This document shows positions 1 through 8,669 of a DNA stretch of 64,000 nucleotides, piece after piece; position 1 is the first letter of the stretch; each line of letters opens with the position of its first letter. Source of the stretch: Alteromonas pelagimontana. GTDB taxonomy: Bacteria; Pseudomonadota; Gammaproteobacteria; Enterobacterales; Alteromonadaceae. The stretch spans positions 1,240,001 through 1,304,000 of the forward strand of contig NZ_CP052766.1 of the NCBI RefSeq assembly GCF_002499975.2, written 5' to 3'. Position numbers and translations under genes: made by a program. Below the pieces are notes generated by a model. That model was not told the DNA's origin. It saw nothing but the letters and a program-made list of their open reading frames with translations, and searched no databases.

Positions 1-88
1 TGTTCTCAGGCACATATTGAAACATAGCCACAGAGCCTCTGTTTGGTACTTATGTTTTAATCCCACTACTTTTGTTAAAGGAATAACG

Positions 89-340
89 ATGAGAAATATC
101 TTCTTTTTTGACGCAATGCTCACCCCTAAAATTATCACTGTGGTTTATTGGTTATTACTCGCTAGTGCGTTTATCGGTGGCCTTACTACGATGTTCTTTG
201 GCTACAACAGTAATTTCATATATGGCGTAGCCCTTACCATCGCAGGATGTATCGGCGCGCGAATCTGGTGTGAATTACTTATTGTATTATTTAAAATAAA
301 CAGTAACTTGCAGAAGCTTGCTGATAAGGTAGAACAGTAA
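89..340 (+). CDS. DUF4282-like small membrane protein
   Basis: This 83-residue protein has two hydrophobic segments (about residues 13-32 and 40-62) separated by a short turn and followed by a polar tail, the usual shape of DUF4282 family inner-membrane proteins, whose function is unknown. The start is placed at the internal ATG because AAAGGA lies 7 bases upstream; an in-frame ATG at position 17 would add 24 residues with no hydrophobic character or visible ribosome site. It ends before a bidirectional terminator shared with the convergent HIT gene. The family call is by overall appearance and is moderately sure; the membrane nature is clear. Confidence 0.6.
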   Translation: MRNIFFFDAMLTPKIITVVYWLLLASAFIGGLTTMFFGYNSNFIYGVALTIAGCIGARIWCELLIVLFKINSNLQKLADKVEQ

Positions 341-374
341 AGAAAGATTTCAGTTCTTGTAGGCATCATTAACA

Positions 375-402
375 AAAAGGGCTGTCATTTGACAGCCCTT
401 TT
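375..402. terminator. bidirectional intrinsic terminator
   Basis: A perfect 13-bp inverted repeat, AAAAGGGCTGTCA / TGACAGCCCTTTT, has a 2-base loop and T-rich flanks on both strands. It sits between the ends of the convergent DUF4282 gene and HIT gene and probably serves both. Confidence 0.85.
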
Positions 403-407
403 ATCTT

Positions 408-776
408 TTATTCAAGTTGCTTAGGTCTGTCAGTATAAGGCGGCCACCCCATCAATTTGCCAGCTAACACATGCAAGTGAATGTGATACACAGATTGACC
501 ACCAAACTCATTACAGTTCATCACTGTGCGATACCCTTCTTCTGCGAAACCCATTTTTTTGGCCAGTTTGGCAGCCACCAGCATCATATGTCCCACCACC
601 ATACGATCATCATCAGAAATATCGTTTATAGTCGCGATAGGCTTTTTCGGAATCACCAGAAAGTGAATGGGGGCCTGGGCATTAATGTCATTAAACGCCA
701 AAACGAGATCGTCATCGTAAATAATATCAGCCGGTATTTCCCGGGAAATGATTTTATCGAATATAGTTTCTGACAT
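408..776 (-). CDS. HIT (histidine triad) family nucleotide-binding protein, HinT type
   Basis: The 122-residue protein carries the histidine triad HIHLHVLAG near its C-terminus and the N-terminal IFDKIISREIPADIIYDDD region typical of HinT-type purine nucleoside phosphoramidases. These cytosolic enzymes hydrolyse AMP-lysine and similar phosphoramidates using the central His of the triad. The length is normal for the family. It lies 45 bp downstream of uppP on the same strand, so it may be the last gene of the folB-folK-uppP transcription unit, and it ends at the bidirectional terminator. No oddities were seen. The assignment to the family is secure; the cellular substrate cannot be read from sequence. 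Confidence 0.92.
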   Translation of the reverse strand: MSETIFDKIISREIPADIIYDDDLVLAFNDINAQAPIHFLVIPKKPIATINDISDDDRMVVGHMMLVAAKLAKKMGFAEEGYRTVMNCNEFGGQSVYHIHLHVLAGKLMGWPPYTDRPKQLE

Positions 777-821
777 AAATTTTACCCTTACGTTATCGCG
801 TATTTAATATAGTGACTTCGT

Positions 822-1622
822 TTATCCAAACACAAACCATAGCAGAACAGCGCCTAGCAACAGCCGATAAATAACAAATGGCAACATACCTATTCGGGAA
901 ATCCAGCTTAAGAAAAGATAGATACACAAATAAGCACTCACGAAAGAAAAGGCGGCGCCGTAGAATAACGCGCTCCAGTCGACTGCCGTATTTGACTCCA
1001 CCAGCTCAAGAGTAGCTAACGCACCCGCACCTAAGATTACCGGAATAGACAGTAGAAAAGAAAAACGTGCAGAACTTTCTCTGTCTAGTCCCAGCATTAG
1101 CGCTGCGGTCATAGTAATGCCGGAACGAGAAGTGCCGGGGATAAGGGCTACCGCTTGCGCCAGACCAATAATAACCGCTTGTCGCAACGTCATGGTTTCC
1201 AGTTTCTGCGTATGTTTAGCGGCTTTATCCGCGTACCATAACAACAGGCCGAAAATAATAGTGGTACAGGCAACCACCAGCATGGTTCGAGCGTTTAGTT
1301 CAATCCAGTCTTTTAGCAAGAAGCCAAAGACCACTGCAGGAATGGTAGCAATAATGACAAACCAGGCAAGTTTGCTGTCAGTAGTTTGCTGCTTACTAAA
1401 ACCTTTAGAAACCCAGGCGCCTGCCATTTGCGCAATGTCGTGACGAAAATAAATCATTACGGCTAACAAGCTTCCCACATGTACCGCAACGTCAAAGGCC
1501 AGCCCTTGACTTACCCAGCCCAGTAATTCTGCAGGTAGCAGTAAATGAGCCGAACTACTAATAGGTAAAAACTCAGTGACACCTTGAATAAGGGCAAGAA
1601 TGATAATTTCGAAGAGTGACAT
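822..1622 (-). CDS. uppP: undecaprenyl-diphosphate phosphatase (BacA/UppP)
   Basis: This 266-residue polytopic membrane protein has the two family signatures: [15 protein letters not shown] near the N-terminus (catalytic Glu and Ser region) and [10 protein letters not shown] in the middle (catalytic Arg). UppP removes one phosphate from undecaprenyl diphosphate at the inner membrane so that the lipid carrier can be reused in peptidoglycan and glycan assembly; the family also gives bacitracin resistance. The start lies 2 bp after the folK stop, indicating translational coupling in a folB-folK-uppP operon. Length and topology are normal. Confidence 0.96.
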   Translation of the reverse strand: MSLFEIIILALIQGVTEFLPISSSAHLLLPAELLGWVSQGLAFDVAVHVGSLLAVMIYFRHDIAQMAGAWVSKGFSKQQTTDSKLAWFVIIATIPAVVFGFLLKDWIELNARTMLVVACTTIIFGLLLWYADKAAKHTQKLETMTLRQAVIIGLAQAVALIPGTSRSGITMTAALMLGLDRESSARFSFLLSIPVILGAGALATLELVESNTAVDWSALFYGAAFSFVSAYLCIYLFLSWISRIGMLPFVIYRLLLGAVLLWFVFG

Positions 1623-1624
1623 TC

Positions 1625-2119
1625 TTACGAGGAACTCCAGTTAAATAGGATTGGCCATAGCTGTTGCGAGGATTTATCAAAATCACACCACAACTGCCGG
1701 TAGGTTTGTCTTGCGACAGGATGGACTTCTTCAGGCACCAGTTCTGCAAGGGGTTGCAGAACAAAAGCATTGAACAGTATTTCTTCCCGAGGCAATACAA
1801 CAGGTTGCATGGTGATTACATGATTGTAGGTTAATAGATCTAAATCCAGAGTGCGAGAACAAAATTTCTTTTCGCCGTGCTTTCTACCATTCTCTCGCTC
1901 GATGGCCTTCAGCCGTTGGCATACCTGCTCTATCGACAATTCTGTGCAGGCTTTCACCACCAAGTTGTAGAATCGGCTTCCGTTAAACCCTACCGCTTCG
2001 CTTTCATAAACCCTGGACCATTGCACCTCAGCAAATATCGACTCCAATGCAGTTCTGGCGGCGCGAATATGCTTTGTTCGATCAATATTTGACCCGACAC
2101 TGATAAGAATATCATTCAC
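1625..2119 (-). CDS. folK: 2-amino-4-hydroxy-6-hydroxymethyldihydropteridine diphosphokinase
   Basis: FolK transfers pyrophosphate from ATP to 6-hydroxymethyl-7,8-dihydropterin in folate synthesis. The 164-residue protein shows the N-terminal SVGSNI motif ([13 protein letters not shown]), the substrate-binding FYNLVV segment and the signature [11 protein letters not shown] with the metal-binding Asp pair, followed by [19 protein letters not shown] (family form LPHP..R.FVL.PL.E). Its ATG overlaps the folB stop by 4 bp and its stop lies 2 bp before uppP. The length is at the short end of the normal range. It shares the pathway with folB next to it. Confidence 0.95.
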   Translation of the reverse strand: MNDILISVGSNIDRTKHIRAARTALESIFAEVQWSRVYESEAVGFNGSRFYNLVVKACTELSIEQVCQRLKAIERENGRKHGEKKFCSRTLDLDLLTYNHVITMQPVVLPREEILFNAFVLQPLAELVPEEVHPVARQTYRQLWCDFDKSSQQLWPILFNWSSS

Positions 2120-2472
2120 GATGGTAGCGCCTGCCTCATTTTCACCATAACCTGCGTGGCCTGAGGCAGTATGTCAGGTTTGATAATGGTCAGGGTAATG
2201 GCATGAATTGGAAAACGAGCCAAAACGGCATCCATCACCGCTTTTCCCAAGGCTTCCAGCAGCTCAAAGGAAGTTCCTGCCGCTGTTTGTTGTACAAATT
2301 CCGCCAGCTGCGCATAATCAATGGTATCTGCAACGTTATCGCTTTGCATTGCCTTGGATAAGTCAGCATCAATTTCAATATCAAGCAATAGCCGGGTGAG
2401 TCGCTTTCGTTCCCAGTCATACACGCCAATCAGCGTATCAACTTCAAGACCTTGTATAATTATCTGTTCCAT
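2116..2472 (-). CDS. folB: dihydroneopterin aldolase
   Basis: FolB cleaves 7,8-dihydroneopterin to 6-hydroxymethyl-dihydropterin and glycolaldehyde, the step before FolK. The 118-residue protein has the typical opening IIIQGLEVDTLIGVYDWER, a central VADTIDYAQLAEFV segment and the closing LTIIKPDILPQATQV. It is the first gene of the minus-strand folB-folK-uppP unit and is divergent from plsY across about 150 bp that must hold both promoters. The arrangement folB opposite plsY, with tsaD and rpsU beyond, is conserved in many gammaproteobacteria. Confidence 0.95.
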   Translation of the reverse strand: MEQIIIQGLEVDTLIGVYDWERKRLTRLLLDIEIDADLSKAMQSDNVADTIDYAQLAEFVQQTAAGTSFELLEALGKAVMDAVLARFPIHAITLTIIKPDILPQATQVMVKMRQALPS

Positions 2473-2619
2473 TCAGTTTGTATCTTTAATTGCTCATTTC
2501 GCCAGTGCGCACTCTTTGCAAACATTATTAAAAACCGTCGCTGAAAGCTAACTATGTGGCGCAATGATGGGCTTTCTAGTAGTGTGTGTAGAGTGTAACG
2601 TGAACATCGGCAGTATGAC

Positions 2620-3219
2620 ATGATTGCAACCATTATTCTGATGATTGGTGTGGCCTATTTATTTGGCTCACTCTCCAGCGCTGTGGTGATTTGCCAGCTA
2701 TTTGGCATTGCCGACCCCCGTACTGCGGGGTCGAAAAATCCAGGCGCGACCAATGTCTATCGATTGGGGGGAAGATTTCCCGCCATACTTGTGCTTTTTA
2801 TGGATATTTTGAAAGGCACGGTACCAGTTTATATCAGCTACTGGATGGGCATTGAGCCCATACCCTTAGGTTTTATCGGTATTGCCGCCTGCCTAGGTCA
2901 CATTTTCCCTTTATATTTTGGTTTCAGAGGAGGAAAAGGCGTTGCCACTGCTTTTGGCACCTTGCTACCCATTGGACTGGATCTCGCCGGGCTGCTTATT
3001 TTAACGTGGGGATTGGTGGTGTTTTTCTGGGGCTACTCATCGTTAGGAGCCATTATTGCTGTCAGCTTGGCGCCACTTTTCACCTGGTTTATCAAACCGA
3101 TGTACACAGTACCAGTAGCAATGCTGTCGCTACTGGTCATTCTGCGCCACCACGGCAATATCACGCGTTTAATAAGAAAAGAAGAAAGTAAAGTGTGGGA
3201 TAAAGTCAAATTAAAGTAA
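2620..3219 (+). CDS. plsY: glycerol-3-phosphate acyltransferase PlsY
   Basis: PlsY moves the acyl group from acyl-phosphate to glycerol-3-phosphate, making lysophosphatidic acid at the inner membrane. The 199-residue protein has about five membrane segments and the three family motifs: [12 protein letters not shown], the glycine-rich [12 protein letters not shown] that binds phosphate, and [21 protein letters not shown]. It is divergent from folB and convergent with the phosphodiesterase gene, ending 31 bp from that gene's stop. Length and motifs are normal. Confidence 0.95.
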   Translation: MIATIILMIGVAYLFGSLSSAVVICQLFGIADPRTAGSKNPGATNVYRLGGRFPAILVLFMDILKGTVPVYISYWMGIEPIPLGFIGIAACLGHIFPLYFGFRGGKGVATAFGTLLPIGLDLAGLLILTWGLVVFFWGYSSLGAIIAVSLAPLFTWFIKPMYTVPVAMLSLLVILRHHGNITRLIRKEESKVWDKVKLK

Positions 3220-3250
3220 TTACGCATCTTTATCCCGCGGGGTGACTCAA

Positions 3251-4513
3251 CTAAGGGGTTTTTAACCCTTTTTCAAAGACGCGAGTATTGCCGTCAACAT
3301 CGGTAAGCAGCTTTAATCCCATTATTTTTGCCAGCCCGGGATAGATTGCCAGGTTCTGCATCACGGGCAAGGTAACGTCTTTTTTAAAAGCCGGCCCGGC
3401 AGCAACAAAAAGTGCCCCCATATCTGGGTGCGAAGGCAAATACCCGTGTCTACCGACACTGCGATGCCCATCTGTAGTGGTAAAGCTGGCTGGCGGAGAA
3501 ATCTCCAACAAAATATCGCCGGTACGTGAATTCGCTGGCATATAACGTTCTTCGCGTTCTGCATCAGTTAGTACATGATATCTTCCCTGACTGAGACGCT
3601 GGAGCGACTGGCGAAGTTTGTCAATGTCACTGTTTTTGACACCGGGCTTGGCATAAATCATAGTTTGACTGCTTGCTACTTCAACCACAAAAGCATCGTC
3701 GTCTATATCCAGTGTATCTACGTTGAACAGGCGTTTTTCTTCAATTTTGGTCATACCATGATCAGACACAATGACTAAATTGACTGGCACGGGCAGAGCT
3801 TGCAGGCGATCATAAAGTTGTCCAATTAACGTATCCACAGTTTGCACGGCAGCGTGAGTTTCCTGCGCATCCGGACCGAATTTATGACCCATGGAATCCA
3901 CCAGAGAAAAATAGCCGGCAACGAAAAGCGGCCGCTGCCCTTCAGGTAAACTCAGCCATTGGATAATCTGGTCGATGCGCGCCTGATAATCCGAATATTT
4001 TGAATAATGATAATAATAACTGGGGGTGGCGCCATTAATTAATGCATCGGACTCAGGCCAAAAATAAGTGGCCGATTTAAACCCGCTGAACTCCACCAGA
4101 TTCCATAACGGCATTCCTTGTATCCAGGTACTGTCGGCGCCGCCTTTACCCATACTGTAGCGTGCATAAGTATCGCCCTTCGGCCGCTTTTTATCATAAA
4201 AAGCATTGTTTACAATACCATGATGAACAGGCAGCAAACCCGTAATAATAGAAATATGGTTAGGAAAGGTACTGGCCGGATACACCGACAGCATATTCTT
4301 AGCCCTTACCCCCTCACTGGCTATACGCGCAAGATTTTTCGCGTCATGTTTTTCGATATAATCATGACGAAAACCATCTAAGGACATTAGCACTACATGC
4401 TGACGTTCATTTTGCGCCACAGAGTTTGTGATACCAGTCTGATTATTGGCGTGAGAAATGCCGATAACACTCAGTAAGCCTAATGCAATGACAAATCCGC
4501 TGTTTACTTTCAT
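3251..4513 (-). CDS. secreted type I phosphodiesterase / nucleotide pyrophosphatase family protein
   Basis: The protein of about 420 residues has an N-terminal signal peptide (MKVNSGFVIALGLLSVIGIS, cut near SHA-NN) and the alkaline-phosphatase fold motifs of PF01663. These are VLMSLDGFRHDYI (metal Asp), PASTFPNHISIITG with the nucleophile Thr, DSMGHKFGPD, SDHGM and GRHGYLPSHPDMGALF (metal ligands). It probably hydrolyses phosphodiester or pyrophosphate bonds of nucleotides in the periplasm. The start at 4513 is chosen because AAGGA precedes it and the signal peptide begins there; an in-frame ATG at 4621 lies inside tsaD and would bury the signal. The true substrate is not predictable. The gene follows tsaD on the same strand. 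Confidence 0.85.
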   Translation of the reverse strand: MKVNSGFVIALGLLSVIGISHANNQTGITNSVAQNERQHVVLMSLDGFRHDYIEKHDAKNLARIASEGVRAKNMLSVYPASTFPNHISIITGLLPVHHGIVNNAFYDKKRPKGDTYARYSMGKGGADSTWIQGMPLWNLVEFSGFKSATYFWPESDALINGATPSYYYHYSKYSDYQARIDQIIQWLSLPEGQRPLFVAGYFSLVDSMGHKFGPDAQETHAAVQTVDTLIGQLYDRLQALPVPVNLVIVSDHGMTKIEEKRLFNVDTLDIDDDAFVVEVASSQTMIYAKPGVKNSDIDKLRQSLQRLSQGRYHVLTDAEREERYMPANSRTGDILLEISPPASFTTTDGHRSVGRHGYLPSHPDMGALFVAAGPAFKKDVTLPVMQNLAIYPGLAKIMGLKLLTDVDGNTRVFEKGLKTP

Positions 4514-4562
4514 CAATCCTTTTTCCAGTTTATTTAAATAAATAGTAGGGACGGTAATAACC

Positions 4563-5576
4563 TTATACCGGAGCGAGAGAATCCAGCGCCCAACGGGGTT
4601 TTGCCGGCGCGCCCAGGTCACACGTCTGCCCCGCCTTTAGTCGCTGCATACCGGCGTAGGCAATCATGGCCCCGTTGTCGGTACAAAACGCCAAATCCGG
4701 ATAAAAGACCTCGCCGTGCAGTTCTTTCATCAACGCCGACATTTTTTCTCTTAAATAGCTATTTGCACTTACCCCACCCGCGATAACCAAACGCTTCATG
4801 CCAGTTTGCTTCAATGCCCGCTTGCACTTTATCAGCAGGGTATCGACTACGGCTTCTTGAAACGCAAACGCTATATTTGCCTTTGTTTGTTCACTGTCAT
4901 CAGCATCGCGAATGGTATTTGCGGCAAAGGTTTTAAGACCGCTGAAACTAAAATCCAACCCAGGCCGGTCGGTCATTGGCCGAGGGAATTTATAGTGACC
5001 GCCCTCGCCTTTTTCGGCCAGTTTCGCCAATAATGGACCGCCGGGATAATCCAGACCCAGGAGTTTGGCGGTTTTATCAAAAGCTTCACCCGCCGCGTCA
5101 TCAATAGATTCACCTAACACCGAATAACGCCCAATGCCATCCACTTTTACCAGCATGGAATGCCCGCCAGATACCAGTAGAGCGACAAATGGGAAAGCCG
5201 GGGCGTTTTGCTCCAACATTGGCGCCAGCAAATGCCCTTCCATATGGTGTACGCCCACAGCGGGAATATTCCACGCGTAGGCAAGTGAACGGCCTACCGA
5301 CGAGCCCACTAATAACGCCCCGACTAATCCGGGGCCTTGAGTAAACGCGATGCCGTTAAGATCTTCAGAAGTGGTATTTGCCTCTACAAGCGCCTTCTTT
5401 ATTAAAGGAACAATTTTGCGCACATGATCGCGGGAGGCAAGCTCCGGCACCACACCGCCATAGTCAGCGTGAAGCTTTACCTGGCTGTATAACTCGTGGG
5501 ATAATAACCCCTGCTCATCGTCGTAAACCGCAATACCGGTTTCGTCGCAGGATGTTTCGATTCCCAAAATGCGCAT
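4563..5576 (-). CDS. tsaD: tRNA N6-threonylcarbamoyladenosine transferase TsaD
   Basis: TsaD transfers the threonylcarbamoyl group from TC-AMP to A37 of ANN-reading tRNAs, together with TsaB and TsaE. The 337-residue protein starts [14 protein letters not shown] and shows the metal site HMEGH, the ASKHA-fold segments [11 protein letters not shown] and [14 protein letters not shown], and [20 protein letters not shown] or ATG start slightly upstream (5591) is possible, but [14 protein letters not shown] is the standard N-terminus. The gene is divergent from rpsU, the usual order in this lineage. Confidence 0.97.
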   Translation of the reverse strand: MRILGIETSCDETGIAVYDDEQGLLSHELYSQVKLHADYGGVVPELASRDHVRKIVPLIKKALVEANTTSEDLNGIAFTQGPGLVGALLVGSSVGRSLAYAWNIPAVGVHHMEGHLLAPMLEQNAPAFPFVALLVSGGHSMLVKVDGIGRYSVLGESIDDAAGEAFDKTAKLLGLDYPGGPLLAKLAEKGEGGHYKFPRPMTDRPGLDFSFSGLKTFAANTIRDADDSEQTKANIAFAFQEAVVDTLLIKCKRALKQTGMKRLVIAGGVSANSYLREKMSALMKELHGEVFYPDLAFCTDNGAMIAYAGMQRLKAGQTCDLGAPAKPRWALDSLAPV

Positions 5577-5799
5577 ATTTAATTTCCACAATCACCGTCA
5601 AGGCCGCTGAGTTTACCGTTAATGCCCGTATCAGGGAATGGTAATCCACAAAATTAGCAGGTGCTGGCTATTTTTTAGCAAATCCGGCTTTACTTTTGTC
5701 GGAGATATGATTAGAATTTCGCACCATTTTTAACCCGGGTGCCGTATTAGCGCTTAATTTTACCCGGTATTCCTAGTAAAATTTTGAGGTAAGAATTTA

Positions 5800-6015
5800 A
5801 TGCCCATCGTTAAAGTTAGAGAAAACGAGCCATTTGACGTAGCGCTTCGTCGTTTTAAGCGTTCTTGTGAGAAAGCAGGTGTATTGTCTGAAGTTCGTCG
5901 TCGTGAGTTCTTCGAAAAGCCTACTTGGGAACGCAAGCGTAAGAAAGCTGCTGCTAAAAAGCGTCATCTGAAAAAGCTGGCTCGCGAAAACGCGCGTCGC
6001 GTAAAACTCTACTAA
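5800..6015 (+). CDS. rpsU: 30S ribosomal protein S21
   Basis: This 71-residue, Arg/Lys-rich protein ([20 protein letters not shown] at the start, [17 protein letters not shown] in the middle) matches S21 end to end. S21 belongs to the small ribosomal subunit and helps in mRNA recognition. It is the first gene of the classic macromolecular synthesis group rpsU-(yqeY)-dnaG-rpoD. The gap to tsaD (223 bp) holds its promoter, and a hairpin terminator follows, so dosage relative to dnaG can be set by partial termination as in E. coli. Confidence 0.98.
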   Translation: MPIVKVRENEPFDVALRRFKRSCEKAGVLSEVRRREFFEKPTWERKRKKAAAKKRHLKKLARENARRVKLY

Positions 6016-6030
6016 GATAGTGTTGGCAAG

Positions 6031-6055
6031 AGGTGTCGGTTACCGGCGCCTTTAT
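6031..6055 (+). terminator. attenuator-like terminator after rpsU
   Basis: A 9-bp stem (AGGTGTCGG / CCGGCGCCT with two G-U pairs), a 3-base loop and a broken T run (TTTATTGTCTTTTG) lie between rpsU and yqeY. The imperfect T tract suggests partial read-through into the downstream genes; that is inference. Confidence 0.55.
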
Positions 6056-6110
6056 TGTCTTTTGTTACCTGCCTAAATCTGATTCCACTAACACACGTTA
6101 GGTCTTTATC

Positions 6111-6557
6111 ATGGCTTTAATTGACGATCTGAAAAACGCGCAGAAAGAAGCAATGCGTGCGAAAGACAAAGTCCGTTTGGGCACCATTCGCATGACAATG
6201 GCTGCAATTAAACAGCGTGAAATTGACGAGCAAATTACTCTTGAAGAGTCTGACATTCTGGCGATTATCACCAAAATGGTTAAGCAACGTCAAGATGCCG
6301 CATCTCAGTTTGACCAAGCTGGTCGCGAGGATTTGTCTGCCAATGAACGCGCAGAAATTGTGGTACTGGAATCATTCCTGCCTCAGCCTTTAACCGAAGA
6401 TGAGCTTAATGCACTAATAGAAGATGCAATGGCGTCAACAGGTGCTAACGGTATGCAGGACATGGGTAAGGTAATGGGTGTTCTGAAGCCACAAGTTCAG
6501 GGGCGCGCCGACATGGGTGCGTTAAGCGGCAAAATTAAGGCTCGCTTGAATTCCTAA
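6111..6557 (+). CDS. yqeY: GatB/YqeY domain protein
   Basis: This 148-residue protein has the whole YqeY fold, related to the tRNA-binding tail of GatB: MALIDDLKNAQKEAMRAKDK at the start, then TIRMTMAAIKQREID, the central ESFLPQPLTEDEL and the C-terminal GMQDMGKVMGVLKP...GRADMGALSGKIK. Its role is not settled, though tRNA binding is suspected from the fold. It sits between rpsU and dnaG, as in many gammaproteobacteria, and is followed by a strong terminator, so dnaG must be served partly by read-through or a promoter of its own. Confidence 0.93.
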   Translation: MALIDDLKNAQKEAMRAKDKVRLGTIRMTMAAIKQREIDEQITLEESDILAIITKMVKQRQDAASQFDQAGREDLSANERAEIVVLESFLPQPLTEDELNALIEDAMASTGANGMQDMGKVMGVLKPQVQGRADMGALSGKIKARLNS

Positions 6558-6563
6558 GATTCG

Positions 6564-6597
6564 TGGCGCAACGTTATTAAAGCGTTGCGCCATTTCT
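6564..6597 (+). terminator. intrinsic terminator after yqeY
   Basis: The perfect 10-bp stem TGGCGCAACG / CGTTGCGCCA has a 9-base loop and is followed by TTTCTTT. It lies 7 bp after yqeY and about 50 bp before dnaG. Confidence 0.75.
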
Positions 6598-6643
6598 TTA
6601 GCTTGCTAAAGTAACCTTTCATTTATTTACTTACGCAGTGCTC

Positions 6644-8425
6644 ATGGCCGGAAAGATTCCCCGCGATTTTATCGACGATATTCTTGCTCGTACTGATGTA
6701 GTCGACATTGTAGACAGCCGCGTAAAGTTAAAAAAAGCTGGCAAGAATTACCAGGCCTGCTGCCCCTTCCATAGTGAAAAAACGCCTTCTTTTACCGTTA
6801 GTCAGGATAAACAGTTCTATCATTGTTTCGGCTGTGGCGCCCACGGCAATGCCATCTCCTTTGTCATGGAATACGATCGCCTGGAGTTTGTAGATGCCAT
6901 TGAAGAGCTTGCCCGGCTGCATGGTATGGAAGTGCCACGAGAGCAAAATTCCCGACCTGCAATAAGTGAAGCAAAAAAGGCGCAACAAGAAGACGACTAC
7001 GCGTTGATGGAAAAAGTCGCTCGCTTTTTTCAGCACCAGTTGCGTCACCATAGCAATAGCGAAAAAGCCATCGACTACCTGAAACGACGTGGCTTATCAG
7101 GCGATGTTGTCAAGCAATGGGAAATTGGATACGCGCCTTCAGAATGGGACGGTGTGTTAAAGGCGTTTGGCAGCAATGCTCAGCGGGTAAACCAGTTGCT
7201 GGAGCTTAAACTGATCAGCCAAAATGATAGCGGCCGCCAGTACGACTTTTTTCGCGACCGGATTATGTTCCCTATTCGCGATCGTCGCGGGCGCGTGGTG
7301 GGGTTCGGCGGCCGGGTCCTTGATGAAGGCGGGCCGAAATATTTAAACTCTCCGGAAACCCGTGTATTTCATAAAGGCCATGAGCTGTTTGGTTTTTATC
7401 AAGTGAAACAAAAGAACCGGCAACTGGACAAAGTCGTTATAGTTGAAGGTTATATGGATGTGGTCGCCTTGAGCCAATACAACATTAATATTGCCACTGC
7501 AGCACTAGGCACAGCTACCACACCTGAACATTTGCAGTTACTAATGCGCACTACGGGTCACATCATCTGTTGTTACGATGGTGACCGGGCGGGCCGTGAC
7601 GCTGCATGGCGAGCACTGGAAAACGCGCTTCCGGCACTTAAAGACGGTGTGAAGCTCACCTTCCTGTTTCTGCCGGACGGGGAAGATCCAGATACTATGG
7701 TCCGTCAGATAGGTGCAAACGCCTTTTTAGCACTAACAGATGAGGCCCAGCCCCTTTCCCGTTTCTTTTTTGAAACGTTGTTAAAGCATCATGAAGTGGG
7801 TTCCCCGGAAGGGAAAATGGCGTTAAAAGCGGCAGCCCAGCCGTTGATTGATCAGGTACTAGGGGATAACCAGCGTAATATGCTGCAGGAAGAATTGGCC
7901 AAGCATGTAGGCGAATATGACCGGTTTAGACTACAGACTGACATTCAGTCTGCTAATCGCAAAGCTGATCGGCCCTTTACGTCTACTGTACAAAATAATG
8001 TGCAGAAGACCCGTTTGTCGCCGGTACGCATGATGTTACGAATTTTACTGGATAACCCACAGTTAGCTTCAGAATGCGAAGATGTCACACCGCAAATTCT
8101 GGCGCATAGTGGATTGGCGGGCATTGGATTATTGCTTGATGTTCATCAGTATTGCCAAACCCATTCCTGTGCAAAAACTGCGCAGGTGATTGAAAACTTC
8201 CGCGACCATCCCCATTCATCCATTATCGCGAAGTTACTGTTACAGGAACACCTGGTCAGCGACGAGGATGCCAAACTGGTTTATTGTGACAGTTTTGGCA
8301 AGCTGTTGGACTGGCATTTTGATAGTAGAATTGAAACCCTGATATCTCGTTCGCGGGTACAGCCACTGACGCAAGTTGAAAAGCAGGAATTAAATCTACT
8401 GATGAAGGAACGTCAGAAATCCTGA
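6644..8425 (+). CDS. dnaG: DNA primase
   Basis: DnaG makes the RNA primers for replication. The 593-residue protein starts MAGKIPRDFIDDILARTD and has the CHC2 zinc-binding domain (CCPFHSEKTPSFTV and FYHCFGCGAHGN, about residues 38-65). The TOPRIM catalytic core follows, with VIVEGYMDVVAL and CYDGDRAGRDAAWRALE (about 260-340), and then the C-terminal DnaB-interacting helical domain. An in-frame GTG two codons upstream (6638) is an alternative start, but the ATG gives the family-typical N-terminus. It sits between yqeY and rpoD in the macromolecular synthesis group. Length and motifs are normal. Confidence 0.97.
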   Translation: MAGKIPRDFIDDILARTDVVDIVDSRVKLKKAGKNYQACCPFHSEKTPSFTVSQDKQFYHCFGCGAHGNAISFVMEYDRLEFVDAIEELARLHGMEVPREQNSRPAISEAKKAQQEDDYALMEKVARFFQHQLRHHSNSEKAIDYLKRRGLSGDVVKQWEIGYAPSEWDGVLKAFGSNAQRVNQLLELKLISQNDSGRQYDFFRDRIMFPIRDRRGRVVGFGGRVLDEGGPKYLNSPETRVFHKGHELFGFYQVKQKNRQLDKVVIVEGYMDVVALSQYNINIATAALGTATTPEHLQLLMRTTGHIICCYDGDRAGRDAAWRALENALPALKDGVKLTFLFLPDGEDPDTMVRQIGANAFLALTDEAQPLSRFFFETLLKHHEVGSPEGKMALKAAAQPLIDQVLGDNQRNMLQEELAKHVGEYDRFRLQTDIQSANRKADRPFTSTVQNNVQKTRLSPVRMMLRILLDNPQLASECEDVTPQILAHSGLAGIGLLLDVHQYCQTHSCAKTAQVIENFRDHPHSSIIAKLLLQEHLVSDEDAKLVYCDSFGKLLDWHFDSRIETLISRSRVQPLTQVEKQELNLLMKERQKS

Positions 8426-8482
8426 AAAGACGATTTTTGACTAAAAAACATGCCGCTTTTCTGGCCAAATTTAAGGGAAATC

Positions 8483-8491
8483 TGCTATACT
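8483..8491 (+). promoter_or_regulatory. extended -10 promoter candidate for rpoD
   Basis: TGCTATACT in the dnaG-rpoD gap matches an extended -10 element (TGnTATAcT). No good -35 box is visible 17 bp upstream, which is tolerated with extended -10 sites. It lies about 180 bp before the rpoD start, giving a long leader. This is a single-motif reading and is uncertain. Confidence 0.4.
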
Positions 8492-8669
8492 GGTAAATTC
8501 GCTGCAAGAAGGGCTTCCCGCAGCATACCATTTTTAAGCCGGAATAATCGCAGGTTTTTTGCCTGACGGGTGCGGTAACAACACGACAGCAAGCATGGGC
8601 AGGCAAGGATTTCCGCAGCTTGAACGTGCTTTTTTGCTTAAATATTTAAATGTGAGAAGTGTAGGTTAT